From NCBI GenBank assembly GCA_963931805.1, contig OZ007502.1, forward strand, positions 84,848,136 to 84,912,135: a stretch of DNA of 64,000 nt. The letters are read 5' to 3'. Origin of the DNA: Microdon myrmicae (lineage: Eukaryota; Arthropoda; Insecta; Diptera; Syrphidae). A program made the translations under genes and the position numbers. Shown here piece after piece: positions 10,327-20,961 of this stretch (within the stretch, counting starts at the first letter, position 1; every line of letters starts with the position of its first letter). The notes beneath the pieces were generated by a model, which searched no databases, was not told the DNA's origin, and saw nothing but the letters and a program-made list of their open reading frames with translations.

Positions 10327-11832
10327 TTATTCGATCGGTAGTGCTTGTCGAGTGCGCGGTCGTTTTTGACTTCGCGTAAAGGGGCCTTTATATTGATCGG
10401 GCACGCCCGCCGAGGTCGGTGGTGTCTCTTTCGGCACTTGGGAAGTGTGAGAAGTGCACCCTTGGTCACTACCTTCTGAGAAACAAGGTTTTAACCGTTC
10501 CACGCTGATTGTGGCTGTTTTTCCGTGCCTGTCCAACTCGTAGGCCCGTTCGCTGATTCTTTTAATCACTTTGAACGGGCCCTCATAAGGAGGGTCGAGT
10601 GGTTTCTTTACTTTGTCCACCCTAACGAACACGTGTGTACAGTTGTGCAACTCTGGGTGCACGAAAACTCTCTTAGTCCCGTGTCGATCCACCGGTCTTG
10701 GTCGTACTTTCCGCATCAAGTCACGCAGGTACCCCACGCTCTTCGTTTGCTCCGCCGTTGACTCGCCGTCGACGAAAAGCTCGCCGGGCAAAACGAGGCT
10801 GGTGCCGTAAGTGAGCTCAGCTGCTGAGGCTCCTAGGTCCTCCTTCATGCTGGTCCTTAAACCCAGGAGGACAGCGGGCAGGGCGTCGAACCACTGCGTG
10901 TCGTTATGGCACATTAAGGAGGCCTTCAACGATCTATGCCAACGTTCTATCATTCCGTTGGCAGCAGGATGATATGCTGTCGTACGATCCCTTTTACAAC
11001 CCAGCAACGCCGCAAGCTGTCCGAAAACCGTGGCCTCGAACTGTGGTCCCCTGTCCGAGGTAAGTGTTGTGGGAACGCCGAAACGTGTTACCCACGTTGA
11101 GTAGAAAGCCCGAGCCACACTCTCAGCGGTCACCGCACGTAATGGGGTAGCCTCGGGCCATCGCGTGAAGCGATCTATCATCGTGAGCAGGTACGAGAAT
11201 CCTCTGGAGGGGGTTAAGGGACCGACTATGTCGATGTGAACGTGGGCGAAGCGCGCTTCGGGCAGCTTGAATTGTGCCGGTTCCAGTACGTTGTGTCGGC
11301 TTATCTTACAACGTTGACACTTGAGACACGCTCTCGCCCACTTTGTGAGGTCCTTGTTCATATGTGGCCAAACGAACTTACGCCGAATCGCGGCAGCCGT
11401 CGCGCGCCCGCTGGGATGAGCCGGGTTATGAAAAGTCTCATAAATGCCCCTGCGCAACCCAGCCGGAATGTACGGCCTGACTGTACCCGTTGAGACGTCG
11501 CACCAAATAATTTTCCCGGTGGTGTCTATCGCGAACCTTCGCAGTTCGAGTGCTGTGTCTGCTGTCACGAGAGCTTTAAGCTGGCTGTCGTTTTTTTGGG
11601 CTTGCTCCAAGTCGGCGTCGGCTAAGGCTGCGCGCAACTGAATCATGTCTATGCGAGATAGTGCGTCTGCTATTACGTTCTGGTTACCAGGAACGTACTT
11701 TATCTCGGTGACGTATTGGCCTATTAGGTCCAGATGCCGCTCCTGTCGCGGCGATGCATTTCCGGATTTCTTCCGGAAGGCGTGGCTCAATGGTTTATGG
11801 TCCGTTCTGACGATCGCTTGGCGACCCTCGAC
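10327..11832 (-). CDS. pol: Ty3 pol, second part: RNase H end and integrase
   Basis: This frame continues Pol after a single-base frameshift near 11832. It begins in the RNase H tail (HAFRKKSG) and continues into integrase. The HHCC zinc finger is present (HNPAH, then CLKCQRC). The catalytic triad is visible: D in HVHIDIVGP, D in TLTSDRGPQF and E in GMIERWHRS. A GPY/F-type module, PPYEGPFKVI, follows. The last ~60 residues are basic and proline-rich. All integrase landmarks look intact. The frame ends 90 bp before the purine tract. Confidence 0.92.
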   Translation of the reverse strand, partial: VEGRQAIVRTDHKPLSHAFRKKSGNASPRQERHLDLIGQYVTEIKYVPGNQNVIADALSRIDMIQLRAALADADLEQAQKNDSQLKALVTADTALELRRFAIDTTGKIIWCDVSTGTVRPYIPAGLRRGIYETFHNPAHPSGRATAAAIRRKFVWPHMNKDLTKWARACLKCQRCKISRHNVLEPAQFKLPEARFAHVHIDIVGPLTPSRGFSYLLTMIDRFTRWPEATPLRAVTAESVARAFYSTWVTRFGVPTTLTSDRGPQFEATVFGQLAALLGCKRDRTTAYHPAANGMIERWHRSLKASLMCHNDTQWFDALPAVLLGLRTSMKEDLGASAAELTYGTSLVLPGELFVDGESTAEQTKSVGYLRDLMRKVRPRPVDRHGTKRVFVHPELHNCTHVFVRVDKVKKPLDPPYEGPFKVIKRISERAYELDRHGKTATISVERLKPCFSEGSDQGCTSHTSQVPKETPPTSAGVPDQYKGPFTRSQKRPRTRQALPIE

Positions 11833-13538
11833 ATGTGTCGAAAGTATTTGATAGCACTGTATATGGCTAATAACTCTCGGTCATAGGTGCTGTACTTTCG
11901 TTCTGCTGTACTGAGCTTTCTAGAGAAAAAACCGAGCGGCTCCCAGTTCCCGTCGCACTCTTGCTCTAACACCGCCCCAATTGCGGTGTCAGATGCGTCA
12001 CATTGTATTGCTAACTGTGCGCCCTCTGCTGGGTAACGCAGCAGAGTGGCGTTTGAAAGTTGCGCTTTCGACTGCCGGAATGCGTTGCTTGCTGCTTCCG
12101 TCCAGACGATTGGACGTTTGTCGTTCTTCTTTGCCCCCTTTAAATATTCATTTAAAGGGGCCTGGACATGCGCGGCATTTTGTAATGTAGGCCGGTAAAA
12201 ATTAAGCATGCCCAGGAAACGTCGTAATTCTCGAATGTTGGTAGGGCGTGGGAATTCGCTGAGAGCTTTGACTCTGTCCGAGAGAGGGCGGATACCCTGA
12301 TTGTTGATATGATACCCCAAATAGCTCACCTGCTCTTTGGCAATTTGGCATTTGTCTGGGTTAATCATGAGTCCGTATCGGCGGAGGCGTTCTAACACCT
12401 GTTTAAGATGTTGCTGGTGCTCCGCGCGGTTTTGAGATGCAATCAGAATATCGTCGATGTAGGCGTAGCAACAATCTAGCCCTCGCAGAGCTGAATCGAT
12501 GTACTTTTGAAATGTTTGTGCGGCGTTTCTAAGACCGAAAGTCATTACCTTGAACTCATATAGTCCAAAAGGGGTAATGACCGCGGTTTTTGGGATGTCT
12601 TCGTGGGCCACTGGGATTTGGTGGTATGCCCTGGTGAGGTCCAGGGTCGTGAAGATTGTGCATCCGCGCAATTTGTATGAGTAATCATACAAGTGTGCGA
12701 TGGGGTATCGGTCAGGAATTGTGACCGCGTTTAACATTCGGTAGTCGCCGCACGGGCGCCATTCGCCACTTCGTTTCTTAACTAAGTGCAGCGGGCTGGC
12801 CCATGGGCTGACTGAAGGTTGGCAGATTCCTTGCTCCAGCATGTAGTCGAATTCTTCGCGTGCTGCGCGCAATTTGTCCGGTGCTAGTCGTCGCGGGCGT
12901 TGGCTTACCGGTGGACCCCGTGTCTCGATGTGATGGTAAACCCCGGACTCTATGTGTTCCTGATTGGGCAATGGTACTGTCGAGTGTCTATACTCTTCCA
13001 GTAGAGCCGGAATTTCATCGCATGTGATGTCGGCCTCGTGTGGCGTCCGTGGGGCTCCCCCAGACGGATGACTTAGTGACCGTTGTTCCACTAATCTATT
13101 GTTCGCGGTGTCGACTAGCAAGTTGTGGCGCGATAGTAAGTCCGACCCTATTAATGGTTCGGAGACGTCGGCCACTATGAAGTGCCAACCTATGGGGTGC
13201 CGCAAACCTAGATTCAGTCGTAGGTACTTACGTCCGTAAGTAGTTATAGATGTGTTGTTCGCTGCTAGTAATTGGAGTCTGCTAGGCGTTTTATTTTGCG
13301 AAGCGTATGACTTAGGTAAGACTGATATGTCGGCGCCAGTGTCGACCGTAAAACTTATATCCAATTTCGCGTCTTTGATTGTTAAGCGGCTTACTTGGAG
13401 TGTGCCGACCGTTTGCGCTGTGGTTGCGGTCGGCCGTCCTAGTTTAAATTCGCGTTTGTTGTTGGTTTTACCGGCTTCCACCCGCAGGGTTGTGTGCATT
13501 TGCGGGCCTTTGCCCCAAACCGCCGATGATATGAACAC
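11787..13538 (-). CDS. pol: Ty3 pol, first part: protease, RT, RNase H
   Basis: About 583 codons overlapping gag by 100 bp in another frame, so expression probably needs ribosomal frameshifting, as in many Ty3 elements. An aspartic protease (VDTGADISVLP) is followed by RT with LDLTRAYHQIPV and the catalytic AYIDDILIAS. RNase H follows with QCDASDTAIGAVL and YDRELLAIYSAIKYF. Near 11832 one base appears to be missing, so the frame runs into a stop at 11787 while the remaining RNase H and integrase continue in the neighbouring frame. All other core motifs look intact. This single lesion is the only inactivating change I see in the element. Confidence 0.93.
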   Translation of the reverse strand: MFISSAVWGKGPQMHTTLRVEAGKTNNKREFKLGRPTATTAQTVGTLQVSRLTIKDAKLDISFTVDTGADISVLPKSYASQNKTPSRLQLLAANNTSITTYGRKYLRLNLGLRHPIGWHFIVADVSEPLIGSDLLSRHNLLVDTANNRLVEQRSLSHPSGGAPRTPHEADITCDEIPALLEEYRHSTVPLPNQEHIESGVYHHIETRGPPVSQRPRRLAPDKLRAAREEFDYMLEQGICQPSVSPWASPLHLVKKRSGEWRPCGDYRMLNAVTIPDRYPIAHLYDYSYKLRGCTIFTTLDLTRAYHQIPVAHEDIPKTAVITPFGLYEFKVMTFGLRNAAQTFQKYIDSALRGLDCCYAYIDDILIASQNRAEHQQHLKQVLERLRRYGLMINPDKCQIAKEQVSYLGYHINNQGIRPLSDRVKALSEFPRPTNIRELRRFLGMLNFYRPTLQNAAHVQAPLNEYLKGAKKNDKRPIVWTEAASNAFRQSKAQLSNATLLRYPAEGAQLAIQCDASDTAIGAVLEQECDGNWEPLGFFSRKLSTAERKYSTYDRELLAIYSAIKYFRHMSRVAKRSSERTINH

Positions 13539-14707
13539 CAGGCGGGTGTTAGTGCCCTTTGCGGGTTCGCCATCGGCTGTGGTGTGGGTCTACCGCGCAT
13601 GCTATTGGCACCTCTCGGGGCTTCGCGTTGCCCTGCTGTGGTCGGGGTTTGGGTCTGGGTCTGGGGCCTCTGATATGTCGGGCGGTTTTGGGCCGAGCGC
13701 GCGAAGTCTCGCAATTCGGCTCGTAATTGGGCAATCTCGCGTTGTAAACCTAACTCGTAACGCGAGGGTCCCGGTTGCCGGGAATGGGATTGCCTTGAGT
13801 CTCGAGTATGCGCCAAGGCTTGCGCCGAGTTTGTGGCGATTGGTTGTGACGTGTTGGTGGCCTCATTTGCGCGTGGGGTGTTATGGTGCGAAGAGTAGTA
13901 TCGCGAAGACGATTCATCCTGTCGATTAATGGTCGCTACCTGAAAGGCGGGGAACTCCTCTCGTTGGTCAGCGCTTTCTACGATTGCATCTGCAATCTTA
14001 GCCAGCCAGCTCAGGCTTTGATTAGGCTGGGCGATTACGGTAGGACGCGCTTGTTGCGGAAGACCCCTTATGAAGTGGGGTCTGATGACATCATCAGAGA
14101 TCCCGTTTCCCGCTATAGACCGTAAATGTGTGAGAAAATGAGATGGCTTCATCCCCGTGAAATTGGTCTCGTTGAACAAGCGCTGGTGCCTCTTGGCAAT
14201 AGACTCCTCGAGCGCGTTGAGGAGCGTCTCCCTCATATCTGTATACGGTTTGCCACCAGGAGTTCTTATAATGTGTGCCACATGCGTGCGCTGGTTTCTG
14301 TTTAACACCCGCATAACCTCAAGCGCACGTGGCCTCTCCTCGCTCACGCCTGCTGCCTCAAATATTAGGTCCGCCATGGTGAACCAGAGTTCCGATTCTT
14401 CCTCATCGAACGGAGGCAAGCGCAAGTCGCGCGAGGCAACCTGTGGTGACTGCTCTGTTTGAGTCGCACTAGCGGATACCGGGGACTCCGATCTGTGTGG
14501 GCGTGTGTCGCGGGTCTTTTCGTGTCGCGAGTCCGTGGGCTGTTCTACGCTGAGCGCGTCCACGAAGGCCGGAGAATCCGGGCGTGGCACTTCTAGCTCC
14601 CGCTGTAGCTCCGCCCGTGGCACCGTCTGTGGTTCGGTATGCGACCCCCGCAGTGATTCGGTTTGGGGCTCTTGTTGCGCCTTCTTTGACCTCGTAAACT
14701 GGGCCAT
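13439..14707 (-). CDS. gag: Ty3 Gag capsid protein
   Basis: A 422-codon frame beginning 0.77 kb inside the 5' LTR. The N-terminal ~130 residues are polar and glutamate/proline-rich. The capsid part starts at LPPFDEEESELWF and includes IRPHFIRGLP. An arginine/glutamine-rich nucleocapsid region follows. It ends in one zinc finger, WCSYHRRFGAKARKCTQPC, spaced C-x2-H-x9-C-x3-C. This CHCC finger, rather than the usual CCHC, is known from the CsRn1 clade. The frame is uninterrupted. The pol frame begins before gag ends. Confidence 0.92.
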   Translation of the reverse strand: MAQFTRSKKAQQEPQTESLRGSHTEPQTVPRAELQRELEVPRPDSPAFVDALSVEQPTDSRHEKTRDTRPHRSESPVSASATQTEQSPQVASRDLRLPPFDEEESELWFTMADLIFEAAGVSEERPRALEVMRVLNRNQRTHVAHIIRTPGGKPYTDMRETLLNALEESIAKRHQRLFNETNFTGMKPSHFLTHLRSIAGNGISDDVIRPHFIRGLPQQARPTVIAQPNQSLSWLAKIADAIVESADQREEFPAFQVATINRQDESSSRYYSSHHNTPRANEATNTSQPIATNSAQALAHTRDSRQSHSRQPGPSRYELGLQREIAQLRAELRDFARSAQNRPTYQRPQTQTQTPTTAGQREAPRGANSMRGRPTPQPMANPQRALTPAWCSYHRRFGAKARKCTQPCGWKPVKPTTNANLN

Positions 14708-15465
14708 TTTCTACAAAAGGTGATGGGGCCGTTCCTTGAAATGCGAGAGTCACGAGAAACGTCGGAAAAGGTTGTCTGCGCTAACTTGTGTTGGTACCGG
14801 TTTTATCCTACCTATTTCAATGCCCTGAAGGGGCTTAACAAACGGATCTGCTTCCAATATCTTTTTAGAGCCTGACGGTGAATTTTATTTGATTAGCTAA
14901 GGGAAGCAATATTTCACGTTTCGTAAACTTTTTGATTGTATAAATTAGTTGAATTACTAAAGAAATTTAATTATGAGGAAAGTGTTCCGAAATTTGTATT
15001 GCAATTACTCGGTTTTTAATAATTATTCTAAATTAATAATATTATTTACTGTAATTTTTAGAAATACTAAGAGCAATCAAAGTAACGTTTCGTATGTACA
15101 ATACTTTTGGTGGCTCAGACGGAGCTCACCCAACAGGGAAAAAAAGGAAACAATTTTACTTGACCTGTAGTCCAACGTTGGGTGTCTGCTCACAGCCGCT
15201 TCAGGTGTCGTCGTTGATGTTGTTGTAGGAATTCGTTGGGGATAGAACCCTTTGGTCGTCGGTATCCTGTTTCGACTCGTAGATAGGGCTGTTGTCTACG
15301 CTGTGTCGTAGTTGAGGGACGTTGTGTTGTGATGGCCGCGTGGCGTAGCTTCTGACTCCAATCAACACTGCATTTACTTCCTGCCTCACTCCAAGGCTGG
15401 GTAGCCCTTTGCAGGATGGTATTTGCAGTTGCGTTGCGTTGCGTTGCGTTGCGTGTTCCTCACTA
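14708..15465 (-). other. Untranslated leader of the Ty3 element
   Basis: A 0.76-kb leader between the primer site and gag. Small frames here have no recognised domain. On the plus strand, 15427-15451 is a run of GTTGC-type pentamers directly next to the primer-site region. Confidence 0.7.
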
Positions 15466-15473
15466 GGTCACCA
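15447..15473 (-). other. tRNA-Trp-type primer binding site, extended
   Basis: On the minus strand TGGTGACC (complement of 15466-15473) starts 2-4 nt after the 5' LTR. It matches the first 8 nt expected for a tRNA-Trp primer. Further on, plus-strand 15447-15457 reads GTTGCGTGTTC, which equals the variable/T-arm stretch of eukaryotic tRNA-Trp as I recall it. The spacer between the two blocks is about 5 nt shorter than in the tRNA. Confidence 0.65.
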
Positions 15474-15475
15474 AT

Positions 15476-17363
15476 TATGGGTTTTTATTGTAGATTGTTT
15501 TAGTTATGTGCAACCTAGTGCACAGGTTCACTAAACCGTCCTAGCTTTCTGATCTCTGATGTCGGCGAGGAGGCTGAGCCACTGTGGCTGGTTGTCACTC
15601 GAACGATTAGAGGTACTCCGCAAAAAAAGATAAACTGACTCCAAATTCTTTATTTTATTTCCACTTTTATTGCAAATCAGTGCTTACGACTTAGAAACAT
15701 TTAATTCAATTTGGTAAACTAGTTAATGATTTATTGAATGTACAAAAGGTAATTGTCAGGAACTTAATACATATGAACACTGAATTCAAATTGGTTAAAC
15801 TAGTTAATGATTTATTGAATGTACAAAAAGTAATTGTCAGGAACTTAATACATATGAACACTGTATTCAAATTGGTTAGAAACATTTAATTCAATTTGGT
15901 AAACTAGTTAATGATTTATTGAATGTACAAAAGGTAATTGTCAGGAACTTAATACATATGAACACTGAATTCAAATTGGTTAAACTAGTTAATGATTTAT
16001 TGAATGTACAAAAAGTAATTGTCAGGAACTTAATACACATGAACACTGAATTCAAATTGGTTAGAAACATTTAATTCAATTTGGTAAACTAGTTAATGAT
16101 TTATTGAATGTACAAAAAGTAGTTGTCAGGAACTTAATACACATGAACACTGAATTCAAATTGGTTAGAAACATTTAATTCAATTTGGTAAACTAGTTAA
16201 TGATTTATTGAATGTACAAAAGGTAATTGTCAGGAACTTAATACATATGAACACTGAATTCAAATTGGTTAAACTAGTTAATGATTTATTGAATGTACAA
16301 AAAGTAATTGTCAGGAACTTAATACACATGAACACTGAATTCAAATTGGTTAGAAACATTTAATTCAATTTGGTAAACTAGTTAATGATTTATTGAATGT
16401 ACAAAAAGTAGTTGTCAGGAACTTAATACACATGAACACTGAATTCAAATTGGTTAGAAACATTTAATTCAATTTGGTAAACTAGTTAATGATTTATTGA
16501 AACCGACTCGCGCGCGTCGCAGATAATGGCGACTCTAGGCCCGATTCTGATGGTGGTTGATTTCCGACTAACTTTTTCTCGAGGCGACAGGATACCAAAA
16601 AAACCTCTCTATCGCCTCGATGACCATATTTGGTCATTTTTTTCTTCCTACTTGGTTCCCCATTTGCTAAGGGTTGAACACACAGCCTGTGGTGCTCATC
16701 GTTTGTGTCGCCCAGCATGCGGACCACTACATTGGGTAAACATAAAAACAACACATTCGCAGCTGGGGCGAGTTGTTCTGTGGTTAATGTATTTGCATGA
16801 TCAGCGCCTACATTGTAGCATTATTGCCGTTCGTGCACATTGCAGCCGTTGGCATTTACACAGTCGCGCCGGCGTGCGTGTATTTACGCTGGCAAGTTCT
16901 CTATTGCCCGTGTGTGGCATTTCGGGTACGTATCAAGAGAAAATATAAACATTTCTCGTTGCATAGTCGCCGTTTCTTATGATCAATTTCTTGATAGGGA
17001 ATAATGCAATGTTGGTTGCTAGATGTGCGACCAATTTGTACTTCTTATAGCGTGTTTGGGTTTTGCTATCTTTGAACAGCGCAGTTAAGTATTGCAGCTG
17101 GTGGTTAGTCGTATGGGCAGGTAGGTTGTACCTTTCCGGTCTTATTATGCCCCTGTTGGATTCTTATAAATGTTATTATGAAGTTTCTATTTAGGGGAAA
17201 TGCCTGTTATTGCTGATACACTTTATGTATCAGCAGACATTGCGGTTGTTATATATGCTAGTGCAGGTAAGTACGTGCTTTATTGGCGCCGAAGGCTCAA
17301 AAACGAGGGTTTACCTGGTGGTAGGCTAGCAGGTGCGTAGTGTCGTTCGCTAGAACCGCTACA
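15476..17363 (-). repeat. 5' LTR of the Ty3 element
   Basis: Near-identical to the LTR at 8350-10237, with differences seen near 15483, 15585 and 15872. It contains the same eight-unit tandem array (15694-16501) and the hairpin (17211-17219 with 17227-17235). Identical unit counts in the two arrays mean no slippage since insertion. AATC follows it at 17364-17367. Confidence 0.93.
15694..16501. repeat. Tandem array inside the 5' LTR
   Basis: The same eight-unit alternating 82/103-bp array as at 8568-9375, at the constant 7126-bp offset. Confidence 0.9.
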
Positions 17364-17935
17364 AATCTAAAAGTTCTTTTATAAATCAATGTCATGTATA
17401 TTTTTCAGGAAAAAAAAAGAAACAGACAAACGGATGGTTAAGTTTTGGTAAAATTGAAAGTGGATGTATTCGCCTAGTACTGGAAACAAATGACATCAGA
17501 GAAATGAAAAATAAATTCATTTTTTAAAGCACTCTCAGGGGTTTTCCAACGCTTTACAACCAGAACGAAAATAACGCAAGTTAAGATGCTGAAAAGAATA
17601 GTATTAACAAATGTGTGGTTTGTAGATAGAAAATGGCGCCGTATGTCAAACCACACGAATAATTTTGACATTATTGCGCGAAAATTTCCCCGGCCGAGGG
17701 AATTCAAGATTTGGGGATGCCAATTGGCCACCGAGATCATGCGATTCACGCAATTGCACTTTCTTTTGTGGAGTTTAGTGAAAGGTCGTGTTTTCGTAGA
17801 ACCCTTAAAGACTTATGCAGTTGGAAAATATTATTCGTCAAGTTGTGGTAGAAAAACTAGCTGAAATGTACGGAAGAGTTATCGAAATGACCTCAAAAGG
17901 ACTGTGTTGTACAGTACGCGCTACTTAAGTTTTCA
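17364..17935. other. No recognisable feature
   Basis: Outside the Ty3 element. Open frames on both strands (17474-17749 minus, 17586-17864 plus) overlap each other and show no domain. Confidence 0.45.
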
Positions 17936-17961
17936 TCATCATCGGCACTACAACCGGGATC
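17936..17961 (-). mobile_element. SINE 3' tail remnant
   Basis: Only the (CAT)n and CGGCACTACAACCGGGATCC end of a minus-oriented SINE is present. It directly abuts coding-like J2 sequence, so J2 may be cut off here. Confidence 0.6.
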
Positions 17962-18035
17962 CGGTCGGTGGGTTAAAGACAACTATTGGCTCGTTAAAGT
18001 TGTCTAATATATTGTGAACCTCTGAACTATTGATT

Positions 18036-18225
18036 AGGCTTCTTGATAGTATTATAGCTTGTCACGCGGGAGACCGGGGTTCGATTCCCCGTCGGGGAGC
18101 CTCTGGCGCAAGACTAAAGACCTTGCCCGGAAAAAACAAATCATTATGAAAATTTAACAAGCCTCAGGACTTGCTAAATAAGACCAAGACCGGTTCCCGG
18201 TTATACTGCCAATGATGATGATGAT
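18036..18225 (+). mobile_element. tRNA-Asp SINE with deleted D-arm region
   Basis: The head begins AGGCTTCTTGATAG, lacks about 14 bp of the D-loop/anticodon-stem side, and resumes at TGTCACGCGGG with an intact B box. The target duplication GAACTATTGATT lies at 18024-18035 and 18226-18237. It sits inside the J2 linker. Confidence 0.9.
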
Positions 18226-18347
18226 GAACTATTGATTGCATTAGTATCCGCGTAGCCATCCTCGAGAGTGAGCTTGAGATTATTTTCAAAGATTTCTTCG
18301 ATGATGTTTGCTTTGTTGTCATTATTGACATTGTAGATGATTGGCCA

Positions 18348-18546
18348 GGGCTCCTCGATAGTATAGTGGTTAGTATACCCGCCTGTCACCCGGGAGACCG
18401 GGGTTCGATTCCCCGTCGGGGAGCCCCTGGCGCAAGACTAATCACCTAGCCCAGAAAAAAATAAATCATTATGGAAAATTTAACAAGCCTCAGGACTTGC
18501 TAAATAAGGCCAAGACCGGTTCCCGGTTGTAGTGCTGATGATGATG
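18348..18546 (+). mobile_element. tRNA-Asp SINE, full length
   Basis: The complete head has one anticodon-stem mismatch (CCCGC with CCGGG). Body and GAT tail follow. The target duplication GATGATTGGCCA lies at 18336-18347 and 18547-18558, within J2. Confidence 0.92.
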
Positions 18547-18894
18547 GATGATTGGCCAAGTGATATGAGCAGTGTTGTTTTGGGGTTAAGAAGTACTGCA
18601 CCAAGACACGGGCACACGGTTCACATCTTCCACCAACAAATGTTCCACTGCGAGAAATAATCACCAGGTATATTCAAGGAAAAAAAATTAATGAAAACAC
18701 CTAGACGTTGTTCCGCTGTACTTTTAGTTTCTTTATTGTTAGTTGATTTACATTTATTTAATGATATACACTTTGGTTATGTCTTTATTTATCATACTGT
18801 GATTCCACATGCACAAATAAATTAATAAAATTTAACTGTTTTCTTGAAGATAATTAAACCGACTTTTCGTGGCAAATATAATACTTTACTCGTA

Positions 18895-20185
18895 CGAGGG
18901 TTGCCTTTTATATTTCGGGATTAGAGAACAAAAACAAATATTGATCATCGAAAATCACTTTATTGTTTTTCAAAATATTCCCCATGAAGATCTATACACT
19001 TTTGCATGCGTTTGAACCAATTGTCGAAGCACTTTTGCCACTCTGATTGAGGTATCTCCAACACATGCATTCTGAATGCAGCAACCGCTTCTTCAGGTGT
19101 CCAAAAACGTTGACCTCTGAGTTTGTTTTTTACGTGCGGGAATAAAAAGAAGTCATTCGGTGCCAAGTCAGGACTATACGGCGGATAATCCATCAAATCG
19201 ATGTTTTGGGTGCTCAAAAATGCAGTTGTCGCAGCCGATGTGTGAGAGCTCGCATTGTCGTGGTGAAGAGTGATCCGTCTTCGGCGGTTGGTTTTCCTGA
19301 TTTCTTGGAAGACAACTGGCAAACAAATGGTTGTGTACCACTCAGAATTGACTGTTCTGCGTTGTTCTAGTGGTACGGTGCGACATGTCCAGTTTTTCCG
19401 AAAAAACAGGCGACCATTTGCTTGGAAGTGCTTCGTGCGCGAACAACTTTTGTTGGATTTGGCTCATCTTGAAACACCCAGACAGTCGACTGCTGTTTAC
19501 TTTCGGGCTCATACGCGTAAATCCACGATTCATCACCTGTCACGATATCATAGACGTGTTTCGAAGCACCGCGACCGTATTTTTTGAGCATTTCTTTCGA
19601 CCAATTGACACGAGCCTTTTTTTGGGCGATTGACAAATTTTGTGGGATCCAACGCGAACAAATTTTTTTGACAGTCAAATGTTTATGCAATATTGAATGT
19701 ATGCTGGTCCCACTAACGCCTAAGGTTGTCTCAATCTCACGATAGGTCAAATGACGATCTTCCAATATCAGTTCGCGCACAGCATCAATGGTTTTCGGAA
19801 CAACAACTGATTTTGGACGACCTTCACGAAATTCATCTTGGAGTGAACTACGACCACGATTGAATTCACTATACCTTCGATAAACACTGGTCCTTGATGG
19901 AGCTTCATCGCCAAAAATTGAATTAAGTTCATCCATGCACTGTTGCTGAGTTAATCCACGCCGGAAGTTGTAAAAAATAATCGCACGAAAATGTTGACGA
20001 TTTAATTCCATTTTTGGGCCGAGATGAATCTTTTAAGTTACTGTAAACAACACAAATAGCGCTCGTATGTCAAAACGTTCTGAGTGCGTATAACCTCAAA
20101 AATGTCCAACTTTACGACAGAGCTGTCAATTGCCGGATTGCAACACTAGGGTTGCCAAATCCCGAAACATAAGAGGCAACCCTCG
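18895..20185 (-). mobile_element. mariner element, copy 1
   Basis: A 1291-bp DNA transposon with inverted ends CGAGGGTTGCC...TTTCGGGATT, flanked by TA at 18893-18894 and 20186-20187. Its transposase gene occupies most of it, on the minus strand. Same length and orientation as the copy at 56.4 kb. It lies inside a solo LTR. Confidence 0.96.
18960..20011 (-). pseudogene. mariner transposase, frameshifted
   Basis: The start at 20011 (MELNRQHFRAIIFYNFRRG) opens a helix-turn-helix DNA-binding half. The catalytic half has D in VTGDESWIY, D in LHHDNASSHT and D in SPDLAPNDFF. Exactly 34 residues separate the last two, the DD34D signature of mariner. A one-base loss near 19372 (relative to the second copy) splits the frame into 20011-19367 and 19322-18960. 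The C-terminus HGEYFEKQ is normal. The protein resembles neither Mos1 nor Himar1 closely; a mellifera/rosa-like subfamily is my guess. Confidence 0.95.
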
Positions 20186-20759
20186 TAAGACGAAATTAAA
20201 ACGACGTTCAATTTTTGAACGGACCAATTCTCGACTCCACTGAATGTGCGACGTAGCGTGTGTATGCTACTGTGGTTGAATGGTGACTTCTGGTTAAACT
20301 AAAAAAATCAAAATAACATTTTCGGTTGTAACTGTGTAACGACTGATCCCAATTAGGGAAGAAATTTTAATTTTGCATTCGCACGGCTATTAGCCAATCA
20401 TCATCGCGCTCTTCTCATCAATCCTTTCATTTGCATGTCTCAGCGAGATGAATAATACTTGCACATCGTTCGAACAGTCACTGGGCATGCGAAGGATGAA
20501 AAGAAGAAAAGAGAGAGCGCAATAACTTCGGGTTGGCTTAGCTTGTGTGCTTGTATTAATGCAGCCTCTGAGGATGACCTACTGCTCTAGTGCGATGGCT
20601 GTGGTGATCTTAGAGTGCATTGAACTATAGGGAGACAAAATTGTGGAAGAGAGGAAAATGTAGCTGGTGCTATTCACCTGTGAAAAGAGATCATTAATCC
20701 CCAGCGAATGGAGTGTCTGGGGAAAATCGAAGTGACGCTACTTTGGCTAGAGTAGTATT

Positions 20760-20961
20760 CATCATCATCATCGGCACTACAACCGGGAACCGGTCTTGGC
20801 CTTATTTAGCAAGTCCTGAACCTTGTTAAATTTTCCATAATGATTTGTTTTTTTCCGAGCAAGGTCATTAGTCTTGCGCCAGAGGCTCCCCGACGGGGAA
20901 TCGAACCCCGGTCTCCCACGTGACAGGCGGGTATACTAACCACTATACTATCGCGGAGCCC
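20760..20961 (-). mobile_element. tRNA-Asp SINE, full length
   Basis: Full head, body and (CAT)n tail. The flanking duplication AGAGTAGTATT (20749-20759) and AGAGTAATATT (20962-20972) has one mismatch, so this copy is somewhat older. It sits in the solo LTR at 18.6-21.3 kb. Confidence 0.9.

Larger units (their letters stand above)
8350..17363 (-). mobile_element. Young Ty3 retrotransposon of CsRn1 type
   Basis: A 9.0-kb LTR element transcribed leftward, in the order 5' LTR (15476-17363), primer site, gag, pol, purine tract, 3' LTR (8350-10237). The LTRs are collinear at a constant offset of 7126 bp. I count only about three mismatches in 1.89 kb, so insertion was recent. AATC precedes the left LTR and follows the right one, a 4-bp duplication like those of related LTRs here; if the LTR is instead taken as TG...CA the duplication reads AATCTA. 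CsRn1 assignment rests on the C-x2-H-x9-C-x3-C Gag finger and a tRNA-Trp-like primer site. One frameshift in pol makes this copy non-autonomous as read. Confidence 0.93.
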
